Shown in pieces: positions 10,801 to 23,859 of a stretch of 64,000 nucleotides of DNA. The notes under the pieces were generated by a model that worked only from the letters and a program-made list of their open reading frames with translations, was not told the DNA's origin and searched no databases. A program made the position numbers and the translations under genes. Numbering within the stretch: the first letter of the stretch is position 1; the number at the start of each line of letters is the position of its first letter. Source of the DNA: Sclerodactyla briareus (lineage: Eukaryota > Echinodermata > Holothuroidea > Dendrochirotida > Sclerodactylidae); contig JAODTK010002555.1 of NCBI GenBank assembly GCA_026419785.1, positions 372,001-436,000 of the forward strand. The letters run 5' to 3'.

Positions 10801-13800
10801 AAGACTATAGGGGAAGGATTGGTCGCAAGGCATCTACCCAGTCGGGAGGACTCGGCGGGGAGATGGGACACGGGAAAACATGGTCGGTTTGAGGGAGCAC
10901 GTTGGACAAAGAAGAAATGAAGCTCTAGTCATATACGATTTAATTACTGCGGATGCAAGAAGCCATCAGGCTCAGCAATTGAGCCTTGGGGCCGTGATCG
11001 TGGATAAGCACTAGCGTCCAACTCGTCTTTTTGTTCGACTATGGCTCAGACGAGCGTGACTGGTCCACAAGGAACTGATTGGTAGGAGGCACGTTTGGAC
11101 ATGCTGAAAGAAGGCAAGCGTTAGCTGAAGCCAGTAGACTCATCAATGAACCATGGTCGTGGATGCTTCGCGACAACAAGTGCTCAAATGATATCCAAGG
11201 CAGGTGTGACAATCCCATGCCACTCCCGGAGCGGCATTTTCGTCCCCTCAGGGGCTTCCGACATAACTGCTTACAGTAGACCACAAGAGGCATATCGCGG
11301 TTCCTCAGAGGACTCCAAGCGATTTACAATTCGCTGCCCGACAGCCAGAGAACCAGGAAACTAAGACCAAGTGCGCGCCCATCACAGCTGAGTCGTGTGC
11401 AACCTTCATCTGTATGGCTGCCCGTATTTGCGCCAGTCTGGTACTGCACCCCGCTTGTACCGGGGGGGATGGATACTTGCTTGAGACTATTGAAAGGTTC
11501 ACAGAATGCTGATTGAAACAAACATGGCAGTCGATTCACGTATGGAAGAGATGTAATCGTCTCCTCATTTGAGGTGGAAGGAAGTAGGTCATTCAGGAAT
11601 CCACCTTTCAACATTGACCAAATGGGATCAGAGAGGCTGGAGGTCGATCCCCCGAAGAAAAGGCAAAACAACTGTTCGCAATATTATAACGACAACTTTC
11701 GAGTTAGTAGCTCTGACCAATGTCGTTTCTGCATCCCGCCCCAACAGCCTGCCCGCACGGAATCGGCGCATTTGCATCGTCGGGGACTGTCAGCATCCGT
11801 CCACCCATTTCTGGGTGCGAGTTGGACCGCCATCTGAAGGAAGGGGATTGAAAGGCTCCCTTGTTTTGTCTGTTGTCCGACTTAAAATCCGGGGGGGGGG
11901 GCAACCAGGGTGTTGCTGCTAGTCGAGTCGAATTACGGCCGGCTGTTCGGGCTCGACGTGCCAGATTCCGCCATGGAGAGGAGAAGTGTTCCGATAACAT
12001 GGGGGGTCTCAACCGGGTTCGTCGCAAACCGGTCGGTCGGGAACGGAGGGTGGGGCGCGACGAGTCATGCGCCTGCCGCAGAGGGGAAGAGAGTCCTCAA
12101 CGCTTGGAGAGAGAAGTCCCCGGGCGTGTCCAGGTCTGGTTCTATCTTTGTCGGGCGGCGCTGGAGGAAGCCTCAGAAGGGGGGAAACCAGCTTCCTAAT
12201 TCCGGTTCGTTCGCCTCGAACCCGACAATCATGGAACCCAGCGAGTGACTGGAGCCACAGCGCCCGGGAACAGCTGGGCAGGCTACTAGCGCGGGAAACC
12301 CGGAGGCTTAGGGCGAAGCTTCAGGTGCCATTCTGGGGCAGATACCACCTTCCATGAAGGCCGCCAGAAATCTGGGACTAAGAGACAGCCGCCATTTCTC
12401 TTACGCCGAAAGTCACCCTCACGGCGGACAATCGGAGACTGTCTGGCCCAGAGCCGTGGGCCCCTGGCTGCATTCCGGCCGGGGGGAAAGTCAAACCGGC
12501 CGCGGGTTACCCCTGTCCTGGAGTGGCAATTTAGTTGGGCCGGACGCTACCGGCCGCTCAAGCTCCGGACCGAAGCAGCAGGTCTGATATGGCGATCCGG
12601 GGTCAGGGGGAACTCCAGCATACTTGGAACAAAGAGTCTGCCCGGCCCGTGAGGATTTGTCTATTTCCGCGCACCGTGTCGCTACAGCTCCCTTGGATCG
12701 TGGAAAGTCATCTGCCAAGGGCGGATTTCCAGGAGGGCAAATCCGCCCAAAAAAAAAGCCCGTACAGATTTCCAGCCACGTCAGTAGCGCACCCGCTTCA
12801 AAGTTCAGCGGCCCAAAAAACGTTCGGCTAGCGATTGACTCAACCGCCACAGCTTTCCCGTTCTCATCTCCGGGCAGGCGCTAGTAGGGCATGGGTCGTG
12901 CTAGAGTTTGGGTCCACGCTCCAGCTGTCGCAACAGCGTTTCGGGAGCCCGTGTTACCAGTTCTTCAGGGACGCAGGACCTTCAGGAGGCCAGGCGTAGG
13001 TCGCCCGAACCACAGTCTCTGCGGTTGTTCCAATCGGAGTTGGCGCAGGCACATACGGTCAATCAGGGGTGCATTGTCAGGACACAGGTGGCGACAAGAT
13101 AGCCCCGTGAACGGGGCCCCGTGTCTTCCGACGAGTACTCGACCAGGAGAGAGTCGGCAACAAAGCGAAAACTCCCACCAAAGAAGTTCACAAGGTTGTT
13201 TGTCCATAGCAAACCCCTTCTACGCTTCTCCGCCAGGGGGGATCTCCGGACTACCTCTTCCGCCGAATAGAGGTTCTTGGACCTGTTGGACACGAATCCG
13301 TCTTTACGTAGCTCATCGACAGGATGGTTGACGAGATCCGGACTACGAGGGGGACGAACCGCTCCGGGGCGCATCGATCCCGGTGAGCCTTCGAACAGGC
13401 GGCTACCGATTTTTAAGCCCGTATCACGGGTACAAGCCAGCCTGCACCCCGGAAGGACTCCAAGTCGAGCTTACCTTAACGCGGCCTAACAAGCTCAGAG
13501 GGCTCCTATCCGTGGATGGTGATGTGTGAAAGCAAGTGAGGCCACCGCATCGGAAATAGACGTTGACCCAGGATAAGGAATTGGAGCATGGACAAACGTA
13601 GCTCGGTCTTCACGGGACGGAAAGAAAATCCAGACCAGGCTATTGATCGTTGAAGGACCTGGGCATTCTGACTTCAAAAGACCAGTTCGGGGAAAGTTCG
13701 GGGATTGCCTCCTGTCGGAAGCCACCGAGATGAAGGCCCTAAAAGAGGATGGCCTCTGCGTCCGTCAGCCATCCAAAGGAAATCAGTCTGCAAGCCGCTC

Positions 13801-14050
13801 CGTTCCTGTTTCGCAACATATTTCGTCTGGAGTCTTGACTCTCGTCCTGGTGCTCCTCCTACAATCGATCCGGTTCCAGCCAGCGATGTGACCAACAGTT
13901 GACTCCGGCTACAGTTTTCCGGGCGTTGAAAGGGGTCTACCCTGACAATTTCCTACAGTTCTCCAACCGCCGCCCCTACCAACGCGGGAGGGGGGCTGCC
14001 CCTATGGATGCCCATCCTACAGGCTTCGCTCTACCGGTAAGAGGGAGACC
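10800..14050. other. GC-rich block of unknown origin with overlapping open frames on both strands
   Basis: Composition shifts sharply from AT-rich flanks to GC-rich sequence over about 3.2 kb. Open frames of 60-146 codons cover both strands, for example 12891-13331 plus, 11569-11922 plus, 11324-11671 minus, 13063-13374 minus and 12491-12850 minus. The minus-strand frames at 11039-11671 have the most protein-like composition (for instance 'GGFLNDLLPS' and 'FLVLWLSGSEL'). A decayed retroelement such as a DIRS- or LTR-type element is one possibility. I could not find an RT catalytic box, a tyrosine-recombinase signature, a protease or an integrase motif. High GC alone lengthens open frames, so no CDS is called. 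Confidence 0.5.
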
Positions 14051-14059
14051 CAAATGTAT

Positions 14060-17000
14060 TGTTTCTACGCAGAACACTGATGAACCATATCACTCCTGAC
14101 CATGCATCATATTTCCTGTGCTTAATTTGCTCGCCCACAGAACCGCTACCCAGCGCGTACTTGCCTTTCGTAGAAGTTCGTGCTTTAATTGATATATATG
14201 TAAATGCAAATTCATCACGAATATTTCGCTGCGCAATCCTCGAGTATGGAAGCGGGAGGGAGGGGGGTGGACCAAACCGCTACCACCTCAGCAGAAAAAA
14301 CCCGTAGGCTCTTGCCTGTGTGATCGGGTTCAGCTAATATCCGTACACAGATATTGATACTCAGTTTGTACTATAAATAAAACTTTCCTGTTGCAGATTC
14401 CGGATGTGAGTCTCAAGTCCAAACTTATGTCCCCGTGCAACCTCCGCGGGGGAGGGAGGGGCGGGCGAACCTTCACTTCCTCTACTCGACTAACAGATTC
14501 GTTCAGAGTTTTCTAATAGAACTACTGCCAATTGGGTAGTAGGCACTGGAGGGCGACATGCATGATCTAATCCCCAACGTAGTTCCCAACCCTTCCAAGG
14601 AACACAATCGATTAGTTAAAATACGAAACAGGCACTAGGTCAAATGTGTGCATTAAATGTGAGAGCGAGAAAGCTACGAAAGCTTGTGGATCCGATCATT
14701 GTCCGACGAGAAAAGCGGTCATTTTGAAAGTATGGCCGCCTTGGAGTTTCGTTTATGATAGTGTTACCATTGAATCCGTTGTATTAACAACATGAAGTTA
14801 GCCACTAACATCATGTCCGTAGGTCTAGCTATATTGATAAGGTTATGACCATTTTTCCAGAAAATAGGCGTCCATTTTAAAATTCCAAAATGGCCGCCAT
14901 GAACATTTCTAAAAAATTGAACCCTCTATAGCCTATCTCAGATCGATCATTTTTGGACACAAGTATTCCCACTATTACCAATGACAAACAAATAGAATGG
15001 TAAATATGCACGGTGGCATCAGTTCGCGTATAGATGGCCTGTCAGTCACGGGAGAGATTATTGTAATACTCATCAATTCTTTCAAAATAGACATGGGCAA
15101 AAAAAAGGGGGGGGGAGTGGCAAATGAGCGTTTTAAAAATATGTGGTGTGTCTGCAGCCCTGCACTAATATATTGCCGTAGCAACCCGTGACGCATCAGT
15201 ACACTAAAGACGGTCTACTAACCATAATATAAGATTTAGAATATTCAACATATTTATGGGTGAATTTGGCCTACCCTATTCTAAAACTTCAGTCAAGTTA
15301 AGAATAGATAAAAAAAAAAATAGAGATACTCAGTCCAACAGCCTTACGCCACAGACAGATGACGTTGTTTCTTTTCATTTTCTATCGAAACCCCCAAGAT
15401 GTAAGAGTGGTCCTACTGCGCTGCCTGTTGGCCTCAGTCTCAGACCTTGTTATCGCATGTCGATCTATCCATACGTGACGTTCACGTTGACATAAAAGGG
15501 TATAGTAAACGACATTGACGAACTGCTCCCTACCGACGACGCCCGACGAACCCCATACTTCTCGACTCAACACCACGAAGCACCTTGCCGCGGTACGTGT
15601 GAAAAGGGGTTCGAGTTGAGCCCTATATAATGCGCCCTGTGCCCCACAACAATATATTGATAGCAGTGTACGTATACCTGTCGCAGACATGAACAAAAGT
15701 GACCTTGACAAAAATTTCTCAATCCCGGATAAATTGCGTTCCTTTGGTATTCGTATGCAAAGCGTCCCACTCGCGCTGTCCACTTCTATTACATAATACC
15801 TAGACTACGCCGAAAAAGGGTTACTCCTGATTTGCTCCATACGGATACTCCCAGGTTCCCCGATCGACCTTCGTACCCTGTAGGGATAACCCCAAGTTCC
15901 TTGAATACCTGGTAATCTATTCGATGCAATGCCGAATGTGTACTCTTAGATAAGGGCAGGATGTATCAAGCATAAGAGGGTGAACTCCCAATTTAGCTAA
16001 AGAAGAGAAAGAAATGGGGGACCACCTGGCGGACGCACATCAGGTGTAAAGGTGGTGTGCTACCTTATTCAGTGTCTGTCATCGAGAGAAAATGAAAACT
16101 GACAGCGCAATCTGGAAAGCTATGAAAACTGCGCACCTGATTCACGAGGTATTCTATTAAGGCTCCGAAATGATATAAAGTGATAATATTATAGCATTCA
16201 GTTTTCTGCAGAGATCGAGGCGTCTGCAGCAACACAAATTAATTAAAATCCCGGTCACTTCGGTCACTGGAATATTGACACAAGGTGAGCAGTGCAAACA
16301 AAACATTGACTTCCACAAACAATATATTATTCGCTGTTACGTCAGTGCGTGAACGCACAGTGGCCTGATGTTACTTGTTGCACATTGAAAGACTCATCCT
16401 AATTTTCTTCAGTGGAAATATTCTCTCTTCATAGCGCATTAGCGTGCGTGTTGCAATAGTTTTGCATTGGTACAAAAATGGTGGAATTATTCTTGCTACT
16501 AGGCTAACTGAAAGAAAATGGTACAGAGAACTCCCTAAAACGTTTGATACACGATGTCAATACTGCCCCATTAACTTTGTAGCGCTGGCTGTTTGCAATG
16601 GGTAGGTCGTAATTTGCACTGAAGGTGTTGCGATACTTATTGAAAACTGAAACCAACATATGCACACAAAAAAACAAAATTACGAAAAATAATATATCTC
16701 ACATTCTGGTGGACAATTGCGCAGTTGACTATATCTAATACTATTTTCTTAGCTACGAACATCTAAATTCCATCACTGGCAGCATCACATAAGTGGGCAG
16801 TAGCTTCACCAATGGCCATCCACCCAAAAATCACAGTTCCAAAGCTTTTCATCAATGGAATCAACACAATGCAAATCCAACAAATGGTTGTAACATATAA
16901 CTATCAAACATGGGCAGGATACACTGTATATTGTTATACCAGTCATGCCCATACATCCAGGTACACATGGGGATACATTATGCAATCATGCCGAAACGGA

Positions 17001-18410
17001 AAACTGAATTTGGTAACACATCGTAACATATCGTCTCAATAACTAACGATAAAATGATCTGAAGATGCATGACCAACAGCCACACAAATCTAGATCCTAA
17101 GCCCCAAATTTGTCACTCAGTTAAACAATAAATAACCAACGTACCTCTAGGGACTCCTGAACCAAAAACCACGCTACTGGTTTTCAAACCTCATTATTGC
17201 AGGGCTATCGATAATATACAGATATGGTTCAGAAAGGATGTGTAAGCTCAGCCAGGCAGCCACAAAGCCGGTCCACCAGGCACTGGGAGCAGGAACAGAG
17301 TGATGGGTGAACACAAAGCATGGCTAAATTCTTATATAACAGTCTTTGTCCGCCTTTGTGTAACGTCTCGCAAATATTCGTATCATTGATTTTGATCCCT
17401 CATGCATAGGCATATGGGACCTGCTAGCCGAGAGCTACTCGCAATACGGATTAAGATTAGCCGACTGAAGACAATCGTGAAAACAGGTTCAGCTCTCGTT
17501 TGTACCTTTATACCCTTTATTGACACCCTCCTTCCTCAAAACCATTACAATATTACTTGATTTGTACTGTACAGGCTCCACGGGAATTGTGAAACACTAA
17601 AGTGGAGCAATTTATATTTCATTAATTCTCTTTTTCAAAATAGAACATTCGACATCTAATTCGAAATGAAGTCTATAACAAAGAAGAGCAGCGTCAGGAA
17701 TTTTTTACTGCCGTAAATATTTTTTCTATTTCCTTGGGATGACCGGAACAAACATCAGAGTAAGTTGGAGTAAGCGGGATTCTGACAAGAAAGTAGAAAC
17801 TTAAAAATAAAACCTAACTTTTACGCAGTTGTTAAAAGAGAAATGTGTAACAACGTTTCATTATTTCAAAATGTACAAAGAGGCGAGTGTGCACTAACAC
17901 TTTCCTGGTTGCCTGAGGGACAGCTTCCCCGAAGCATTAACGTTGTATGATAAAAGAAAAACAAAACAAAAAACTAATTGACCTATGACACTTGGGGAGT
18001 TGTTCCTTGGCCAACCTGGAAAGTGTTGATTATACACCTCATTTTTAGAGTGCGTAAGCGGCATTTTGGATGGATTATAATTAGTGTCCAGATATCTATG
18101 AAAAAGCAGTTCTGACTTCTGAAGGTACGTATTTTTTATGTTTCTCACCGCGTGGTACGGTAGTGTGAGTAACGCATCGCAATTTAATCACAAACCACTG
18201 AACGTTGGCACTGGTTCTCATTTTTGGGAGAGTTTCATATATATAGATTGAATTTACAATCGTTCTTATTTTTGGCTTTCGGAGAAAAATTGACAAATTA
18301 CTTTCACTTGTCGAAATAATATTACCAATTTTGGTAATTTGTTTCCAAATTGTGTGGATCAATCCAAAATTGAATAAGATTAAGATTCGGGTTTATAGTC
18401 TTGTATCAAG
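14060..18410. other. No recognisable gene
   Basis: Mostly AT-rich. An 'aaaatggccgccat' phrase near 14886-14900 is typical of interspersed repeats. The longest open frame, 15382-15783 minus (133 codons), has no recognisable domain. Short A/G runs occur at 15092-15116 and 15310-15320. Confidence 0.35.
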
Positions 18411-18414
18411 GCCG

Positions 18415-18715
18415 CGCCTCCTCACACGACTAGCGACTTAATCCCCTGGTCCTTGGTAACCTGATGAAGACCTTGCCCGCACCACCCAGGGTGCACGTTC
18501 GCTCACGACCTACTACACCCCTGGCAGCCAACGCCGCGGCGCCTACTTCCGTAACCTCGCAGGTACCCACTTTACACGTGGGTAGCGTGAGACATTCGAG
18601 GAGACGTGCCTTGTCGAACAGCACTGCGGAAAAACCCTCGGGCCTTAACTGGGATTCGAATTCACAATCGATTGATCATAATTCCGGAGCTCTACCGACT
18701 GAGCTTAAATCCGCC
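18415..18715 (-). mobile_element. tRNA-derived SINE, copy 2
   Basis: On the minus strand a tRNA-like head (18715 down to 18641) has a near-perfect A box in 'GCTCAGTCGGTAGAGC' (18692-18707) and a B box in 'ATTCGAATCCC' (about 18650-18660). It is followed by a GC-rich body running to about 18415. The body includes 'CCCACGTGTAAA', shared with the SINE at 9337. The head lacks a tRNA acceptor stem pairing, and the body is transcribed with it if anything is. This is the better-preserved copy. The 3' terminus and target duplication were not located. Confidence 0.75.
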
Positions 18716-18719
18716 TTCA

Positions 18720-21500
18720 ATAAAGGGTGAAAGGTAAATGGGAACATTCTGAAAATGGTAGTAGAAGATTGCTGTGCTATCGGCAGTAATTCATTAAAGT
18801 AATTGAGTTTCGTTCCATTAGACACTGATGATACTGACTTATTATTCTTATTAATAGTGTAAATATTGCCTAGCACAGGGTTTAACTCTTGTTTTTACTT
18901 TTTTACACTTTTTCTCAAAACAATACATAGTTATAGGCTTTATGAAAATTATGTAACACTACTGTCACGAAGTAGATTCTGACCAGCGTATGCCAGTGAA
19001 TGTGATTTGTTCAAGTGAACTGAGAGGCTCGTTTGTTCACTAACGTAGAGCACATGTATTCTGTACATATTCTACAAAAAAAGTCCAATTCATAGACCTA
19101 ATGAAGTGATAAAGTTCAGTTCGGCTGGCTACATCATCAGGGAATCCCGACGATACGCTATAGTACCATAGTACTGTTATTAAGGTGGTACAGTCTAACT
19201 GGGAGTGTCGCGATAGAATATACTGTCCAGCCATGGGTGGGGTTCGACCAGATACATCTCCGCTGCTCCTCTGCCAGCTTGTTGATTTAGAGCGAGCTGC
19301 CAGGCCATGGGGTACTGGAAAATCTTGTAAATAACAACCGTGCAAGCATCTAACACATGCCAGCAGATACTGAGAAAACACTCTAATTATAGGGATTGCA
19401 AGGACTTCCCCAAATATAATATTTACTTACAAGTCTCCTCAACGAGCTTGGTTCCCATCTCAGGTATAATTGTCAGACGTTTTCCACGATGTGTCAGACG
19501 GAACATCCTCAACCATGCCCAAAATTGTGCACCTCTCAATAAATACACAATCTACCATCCTCGGCGATGCGTAGAATAAACTACTTCTGATACACTGTGG
19601 CTATGCAGAACTACGACAAGTTACTTCGCTGGGGGAGGAACCTGCAGTGTCCTAACAAGAGATGGTACTGCACTTCATGCATATCCATTAGTAATACCCA
19701 CATTTCCTAACTAAATCCTGATCCAAGACCCACGTCAAATTTTTATTCTTGTAATTTGTACAAAACCAGACTAATACCACGGCCCAGTGCACTAAGAGAA
19801 TAACCACCTAATATTCCAACAATTATTGAAACCACGGCGAGACAAATCCCCCGTCATCCCCTGTTAGGGTCAGTTGCTGGATAACCAAGTTATTATTGTT
19901 TAGATCCCTACCTAAAAGACCACGGGGCCATGAACTAAACAATGGTACAGGTAGCGGACCTCCACTAGACTCCCTATTGACTGACACACTAAATTGTTTC
20001 CGTTTAGGGGTCCCTGAATCCTGTTGTGCCCTGATTGGAGGCCCAAACCCGTCCATTTGAAAGCAGAGAGGGGTAGCAACGATGACACTTACAAATTACC
20101 ATACATCGACTGATTACTTTTCTCTTTTTTTTTTTGGCTAGAGGAGCTTGAAGTTAGCAGACGACGTGATTTCGTCCTAACACCAATTCCGCCCCAAGTC
20201 TCCGATAAAATGTCAAATTAGTGAATATCTTCCTGGATTCCCACCCAACTCCCACCATTTGTACTTTCAAATATGCCCTTTCACTTGCAGGCAAACACAA
20301 ACCGCTCATATCGATAGATCACAGAACATGGGTTTCAAAAGTTTTTTAGGCACAATATTGTGAACATCACTCATGGGCGTCTCGCTACCTACACAAGCGA
20401 TGGCACAACTATTAGAGTTGTCAACCATCATATTAACATATATAGGCACATTGCAAAATAAATAAGTAATGCCATCTAGTTGTGACATGGACACCGTGAC
20501 TATCCTATGTATCTCCTTGAACAAGCTCATACTGGACACAAAGACCTTTGATCTTAATAGCATATCGGGGTCGCTTGATCTTAATTCTCGGTTTGAACAA
20601 ACAACCAGGACCAGGGTAGCTTATTCTTCGTCGATGACCTGTAACCAATACGATTAATTCTTTTAATTCGAAGACAACAATCACGGCGCAAGTGGGGTGA
20701 CACAGTGACGACAATTGACGGTAGGAGATTAGTGTTCTACCATGCATATTTGCGCGTCGATCGTTGACATATTCATCATTCATAAAATTTAGATTCATTC
20801 ATTGTATCTAACCATTTAACTCTCGGTACCCACGACTCTTCTTGTGTTCTTCTTCCACGTGTTGACAGTCCGACTAGTTTTCTTCCTATCACGTACGCTT
20901 ACATACGGCTCATCCAGTTTAGCTTTCCATTTCAGACTTTATCCTTATATATTGAACTACGTCCCAGTTGCCACAACTTGGTTCGTGTGCTGACAGTCTC
21001 CTCCAGGTGTACAGGTCGGATTGCCCAATGCGTGTGAGCCTACTGCTAAAATAATTATTTCTAATTCTACTAGATTTCTCACCACACCCGTAGACTGAGA
21101 GAAGTTTCCCATACCATATTTACCATATTGTTGATAACAAACTGAGCTTTCATTTCAGTTTGCTCCTAAATGGATTCGGCAATATTATCTGAGGGGCGCG
21201 CGAGTTGGATGAACGATGTTATAGTAAATAGTACTTGTTCCCTTAGATAAGCTACTCGAATAACTTATCCGAACTTATACTATCAGTACCTGATACCAAG
21301 AAGTGACTCATGCAAAATATAAATCCTTCCCCATCGAAATAAACGCTTATAAGAAAAACCACCATGGCCTTGTACAGGTGACAGCATTTTTTACAAACCG
21401 TTAGCACACAGTCCATGTCACAAGCATGTGCTTGGGCAAAATGAGTAACGCAAACCAAACAAACGATTATCAGCTGATGGGCTCAATTGATTTTTGGCTC
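18720..21500. other. No securely recognised gene
   Basis: AT-rich with scattered short open frames. A minus-strand frame at 19823-20056 is listed separately. The frames at 20306-20798 (minus) are not recognised. A T tract is present at 20110-20136. Confidence 0.35.
19823..20056 (-). CDS. Hypothetical small open reading frame (77 codons)
   Basis: An ATG-started frame on the minus strand, closed by TAA. It begins 'MDGFGPPIRAQQDSGTPKRK' and ends 'FVSPWFQ', with a polar, Pro/Gly/Asn-rich composition and no hydrophobic membrane segment. It lies in otherwise AT-rich sequence and its composition is more protein-like than neighbouring frames. It could be the N-terminal exon of a gene, a gag-like fragment or chance. 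No domain is recognised. Confidence 0.15.
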   Translation of the reverse strand: MDGFGPPIRAQQDSGTPKRKQFSVSVNRESSGGPLPVPLFSSWPRGLLGRDLNNNNLVIQQLTLTGDDGGFVSPWFQ

Positions 21501-21523
21501 CCTTTTTGCTCTCGTTATTACAG

Positions 21524-21821
21524 AAGATCCTGCCGGGAGTATATGGAGATTCGCGAGGATAACTCATAGACGGGTGTTCAGGAGAAAGACAGCCCGCTCC
21601 GTATTACGCATCATCTATCAGCAATCCCCATTATTACGAATCTACTATACAGGCAAACCGCCACTAGCTACCAGACCACCTACCCACCAGTAACGGCAGC
21701 TCCCTCTTCACCCCCACCTACCTATGGCGGTAATGTACAGAGGAACCGGAGTTATAGAGGGACAAGCCACAACACCAGTTCCGGTAAGCCCAACTATAAT
21801 TATAATCCCCGCAACGACTGA
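21524..21821 (+). pseudogene. Possible 3' terminal exon of an unknown gene (one in-frame stop)
   Basis: A pyrimidine-rich tract followed by TACAG ends at 21523 and looks like a splice acceptor. The frame that follows reads 'REYMEIREDNS', meets TAG at 21567-21569, then stays open for 83 codons to a TGA at 21819-21821. It contains 'TSYQTTYPPVTAAPSSPPP' and ends 'NTSSGKPNYNYNPRND', a low-complexity Pro/Ser/Asn/Tyr-rich tail of the kind found at protein C-termini. The TAG may be a mutation or a sequence error. No upstream exon was identified and no domain is recognised. Confidence 0.3.
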
Positions 21822-21868
21822 TAGTGTTCGGGGATAATATGGGTTTGACCCGTGTGCCCTCCGTCTTC

Positions 21869-21912
21869 CCGCCGCCGCCGCCTCCCGCCGCCGGCCGCCG
21901 CCGCCGCCGCCG
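21869..21912. repeat. (CCG)n trinucleotide repeat
   Basis: Imperfect CCG/GCC trinucleotide run of about 44 bp, 50 bp downstream of the possible terminal exon. Confidence 0.9.
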
Positions 21913-21939
21913 GAAACTTAGGCATTAGAGCTCTCATTC

Positions 21940-22995
21940 TTTAACACTTTATCCCGATTGACACAAACTTGGTACACATGTCCGTATGAGTAAATCTCGG
22001 GTAGTTCGAAAATGGGCTATAATCGTATATTTGCTGCTCTCTGTTTTGCAGGTTTATGCCTCAATATTTTCAGTTTGTGCGATTACACGAAAACGTGGTG
22101 GTTGGCGGTAGTTGTTGGAGCAAAAACATGGCGACAATTTCAATGTCATCCGAGGTCAAGTTTTGGCATTTTCTTTGCCAGTAGCCTAATTAGGCTATAC
22201 ATGTCTTTGATATTCAACTTCCATTGGATTTTCACTGAACTTGGTGAATACGGTCCTATCATGCCGATGATTTTCCTCAATGTGGCCGAGTCACTGGAGG
22301 TCTCTTGTCATGACTAATTTCTAATAGTTGCCCATTTAGCAATTAGTCAAATTTATAACCTTTGTTGGATTCTCACGAACTTGGTGAGTAGACCTTCTAA
22401 CAGTCCCGATAAATTTTATTCAATTGTTGGTTGAAATCACTGAAGGTCATTATGGGTTGTTTAATCTATCATATATTCGTTAAGCATAATTAGAACAATT
22501 AATGCAAATATTTTTCTCAACTTTTAGGGATTTTGACGAACCTTTGTGAATAGGACCTACTACCAGTCCTGATAAAGTTATCCATAGGCATCAAATCACT
22601 GCTGGACGTTTGTAGGGACTAATTTGCATATTGGTTATCCTGACAGTCAAAATGATCAGTTTAATATTTTTTCGCACAACTTGGACATGTTCATTGGGGA
22701 CTCGCAATATGCCTTCAAGGAGTTCAGATGCATCACATGGAGTGTACAATTGTTCATAAAAAACCACCATGTCATTGAAGGTTCCTTAGGTCACTTATAG
22801 GCCGTCCCAAAACTTATTTTAAGTAGCTTTTCTCCGGCAATAGGCACCGGTGTGTTCATCAGAATGCAAATGCTCCTAGGAGTGGATGTATACATGGAGA
22901 GTAACAATTCTATAAAAAACTGTCATATCAATTAAAAGTCATTCGAGGTCACTTAGGGGTCAAAAACTGGTTTGGGGCTATAATCGGAGAATTGA
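21940..22995 (+). repeat. Diverged tandem-like repeat field (about 140-165 bp units)
   Basis: Units restart at phrases like 'cacgaacttggtgaatag' followed by 'cctactaacagtcc', 'gataaattttat', 'aaatcactgaaggtcat' and 'gactaatttgcatatt'. Starts are near 22238, 22377 and 22535. A second, different pair of units lies at about 22688-22800 and 22852-22985, sharing 'gtgttcat', 'catggag', 'aaaaaac' and 'gaggtcacttag'. Identity between units is low, so this is an old array or a fragmented dispersed repeat. Strand is nominal. Confidence 0.55.
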
Positions 22996-22999
22996 ATAT

Positions 23000-23795
23000 C
23001 TCAAGGCTGATGGTTGCAACCATTGTGATATAATTGTTGACCTGCATGTGTGTGACCTTTGACCTGAATTTGACCTCCCTGTCGGGATGTCATGTGGTTT
23101 AAGGTCGTAATCTTGAATAAATGTGGCTTGGGTGCCTCATACTACAGTGCATTATAGGCCTAATATATGCTTCTTAATGGCCCAAAAACCTGGAACACCA
23201 TTACCATGAAGAATTTGTTTAATATCCCTGTTCAGAAATTGACAACATAATCAGATCATTCATCAACAAATTACAGAGCTTGTTGTGTTGGGGGGGGTTT
23301 ATTTATTTTTAATACTTTGGTGTCCCCTTTAATCATATGAAAACCTGTAGATTTCACTGTATGAGACCTGTGGATTTGTATATATATTTTCACTGCAAAT
23401 AGTACTGTTTGATCAGTAGAATGAAGAGTCACAAAGAAAGTCCTTCTTGAGTAGATATTGATAGAGCAATGGATGAAAAACTGATTTGGGTCCCAAAATA
23501 ATCCATGTCAATAATTGGCCCCTTCTGTTTCAATTCCTGGAATGTCCCCCATAACCTGTACCCGTTTCGCTTCACAAGTCATAAATATTCTTTCTACGAA
23601 TATTGTCCAGTTTCATGTTACACAAATTCTTGATTAAGAGATGCGGGTATATAATACGTCTGGCGTTTTACCCGCCCGCCATTTCTAGTTCATGTTTAGC
23701 TTTATTATTAGGCACTAACCCTGTGCTTGGAGGGCGTGCTAGCGTACTGGTCGCGAAGTGCTGAATAATACGAATCTCGAACCAGACTAAAATGA
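23000..23795. other. No recognisable gene
   Basis: AT-rich sequence with a G run at 23290-23299 and nothing protein-like. Confidence 0.4.
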
Positions 23796-23798
23796 GTG

Positions 23799-23804
23799 TT
23801 TTTT

Positions 23805-23839
<35 letters not shown>

Positions 23840-23850
23840 AGGGGGGGGTT
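23799..23850. repeat. T-tract and G-tract
   Basis: A T-rich run (23799-23825) is followed by a G run (23826-23849). It lies at the 5' edge of the jockey-like LINE remnant. Confidence 0.9.
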
Positions 23851-23859
23851 CGAGTTTGG

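Noticed and set aside
12891..13331. 146-codon plus-strand frame in the GC-rich block as a retroelement protein
   Set aside because: I looked for RT, RNase H, integrase and tyrosine-recombinase signatures and found none.
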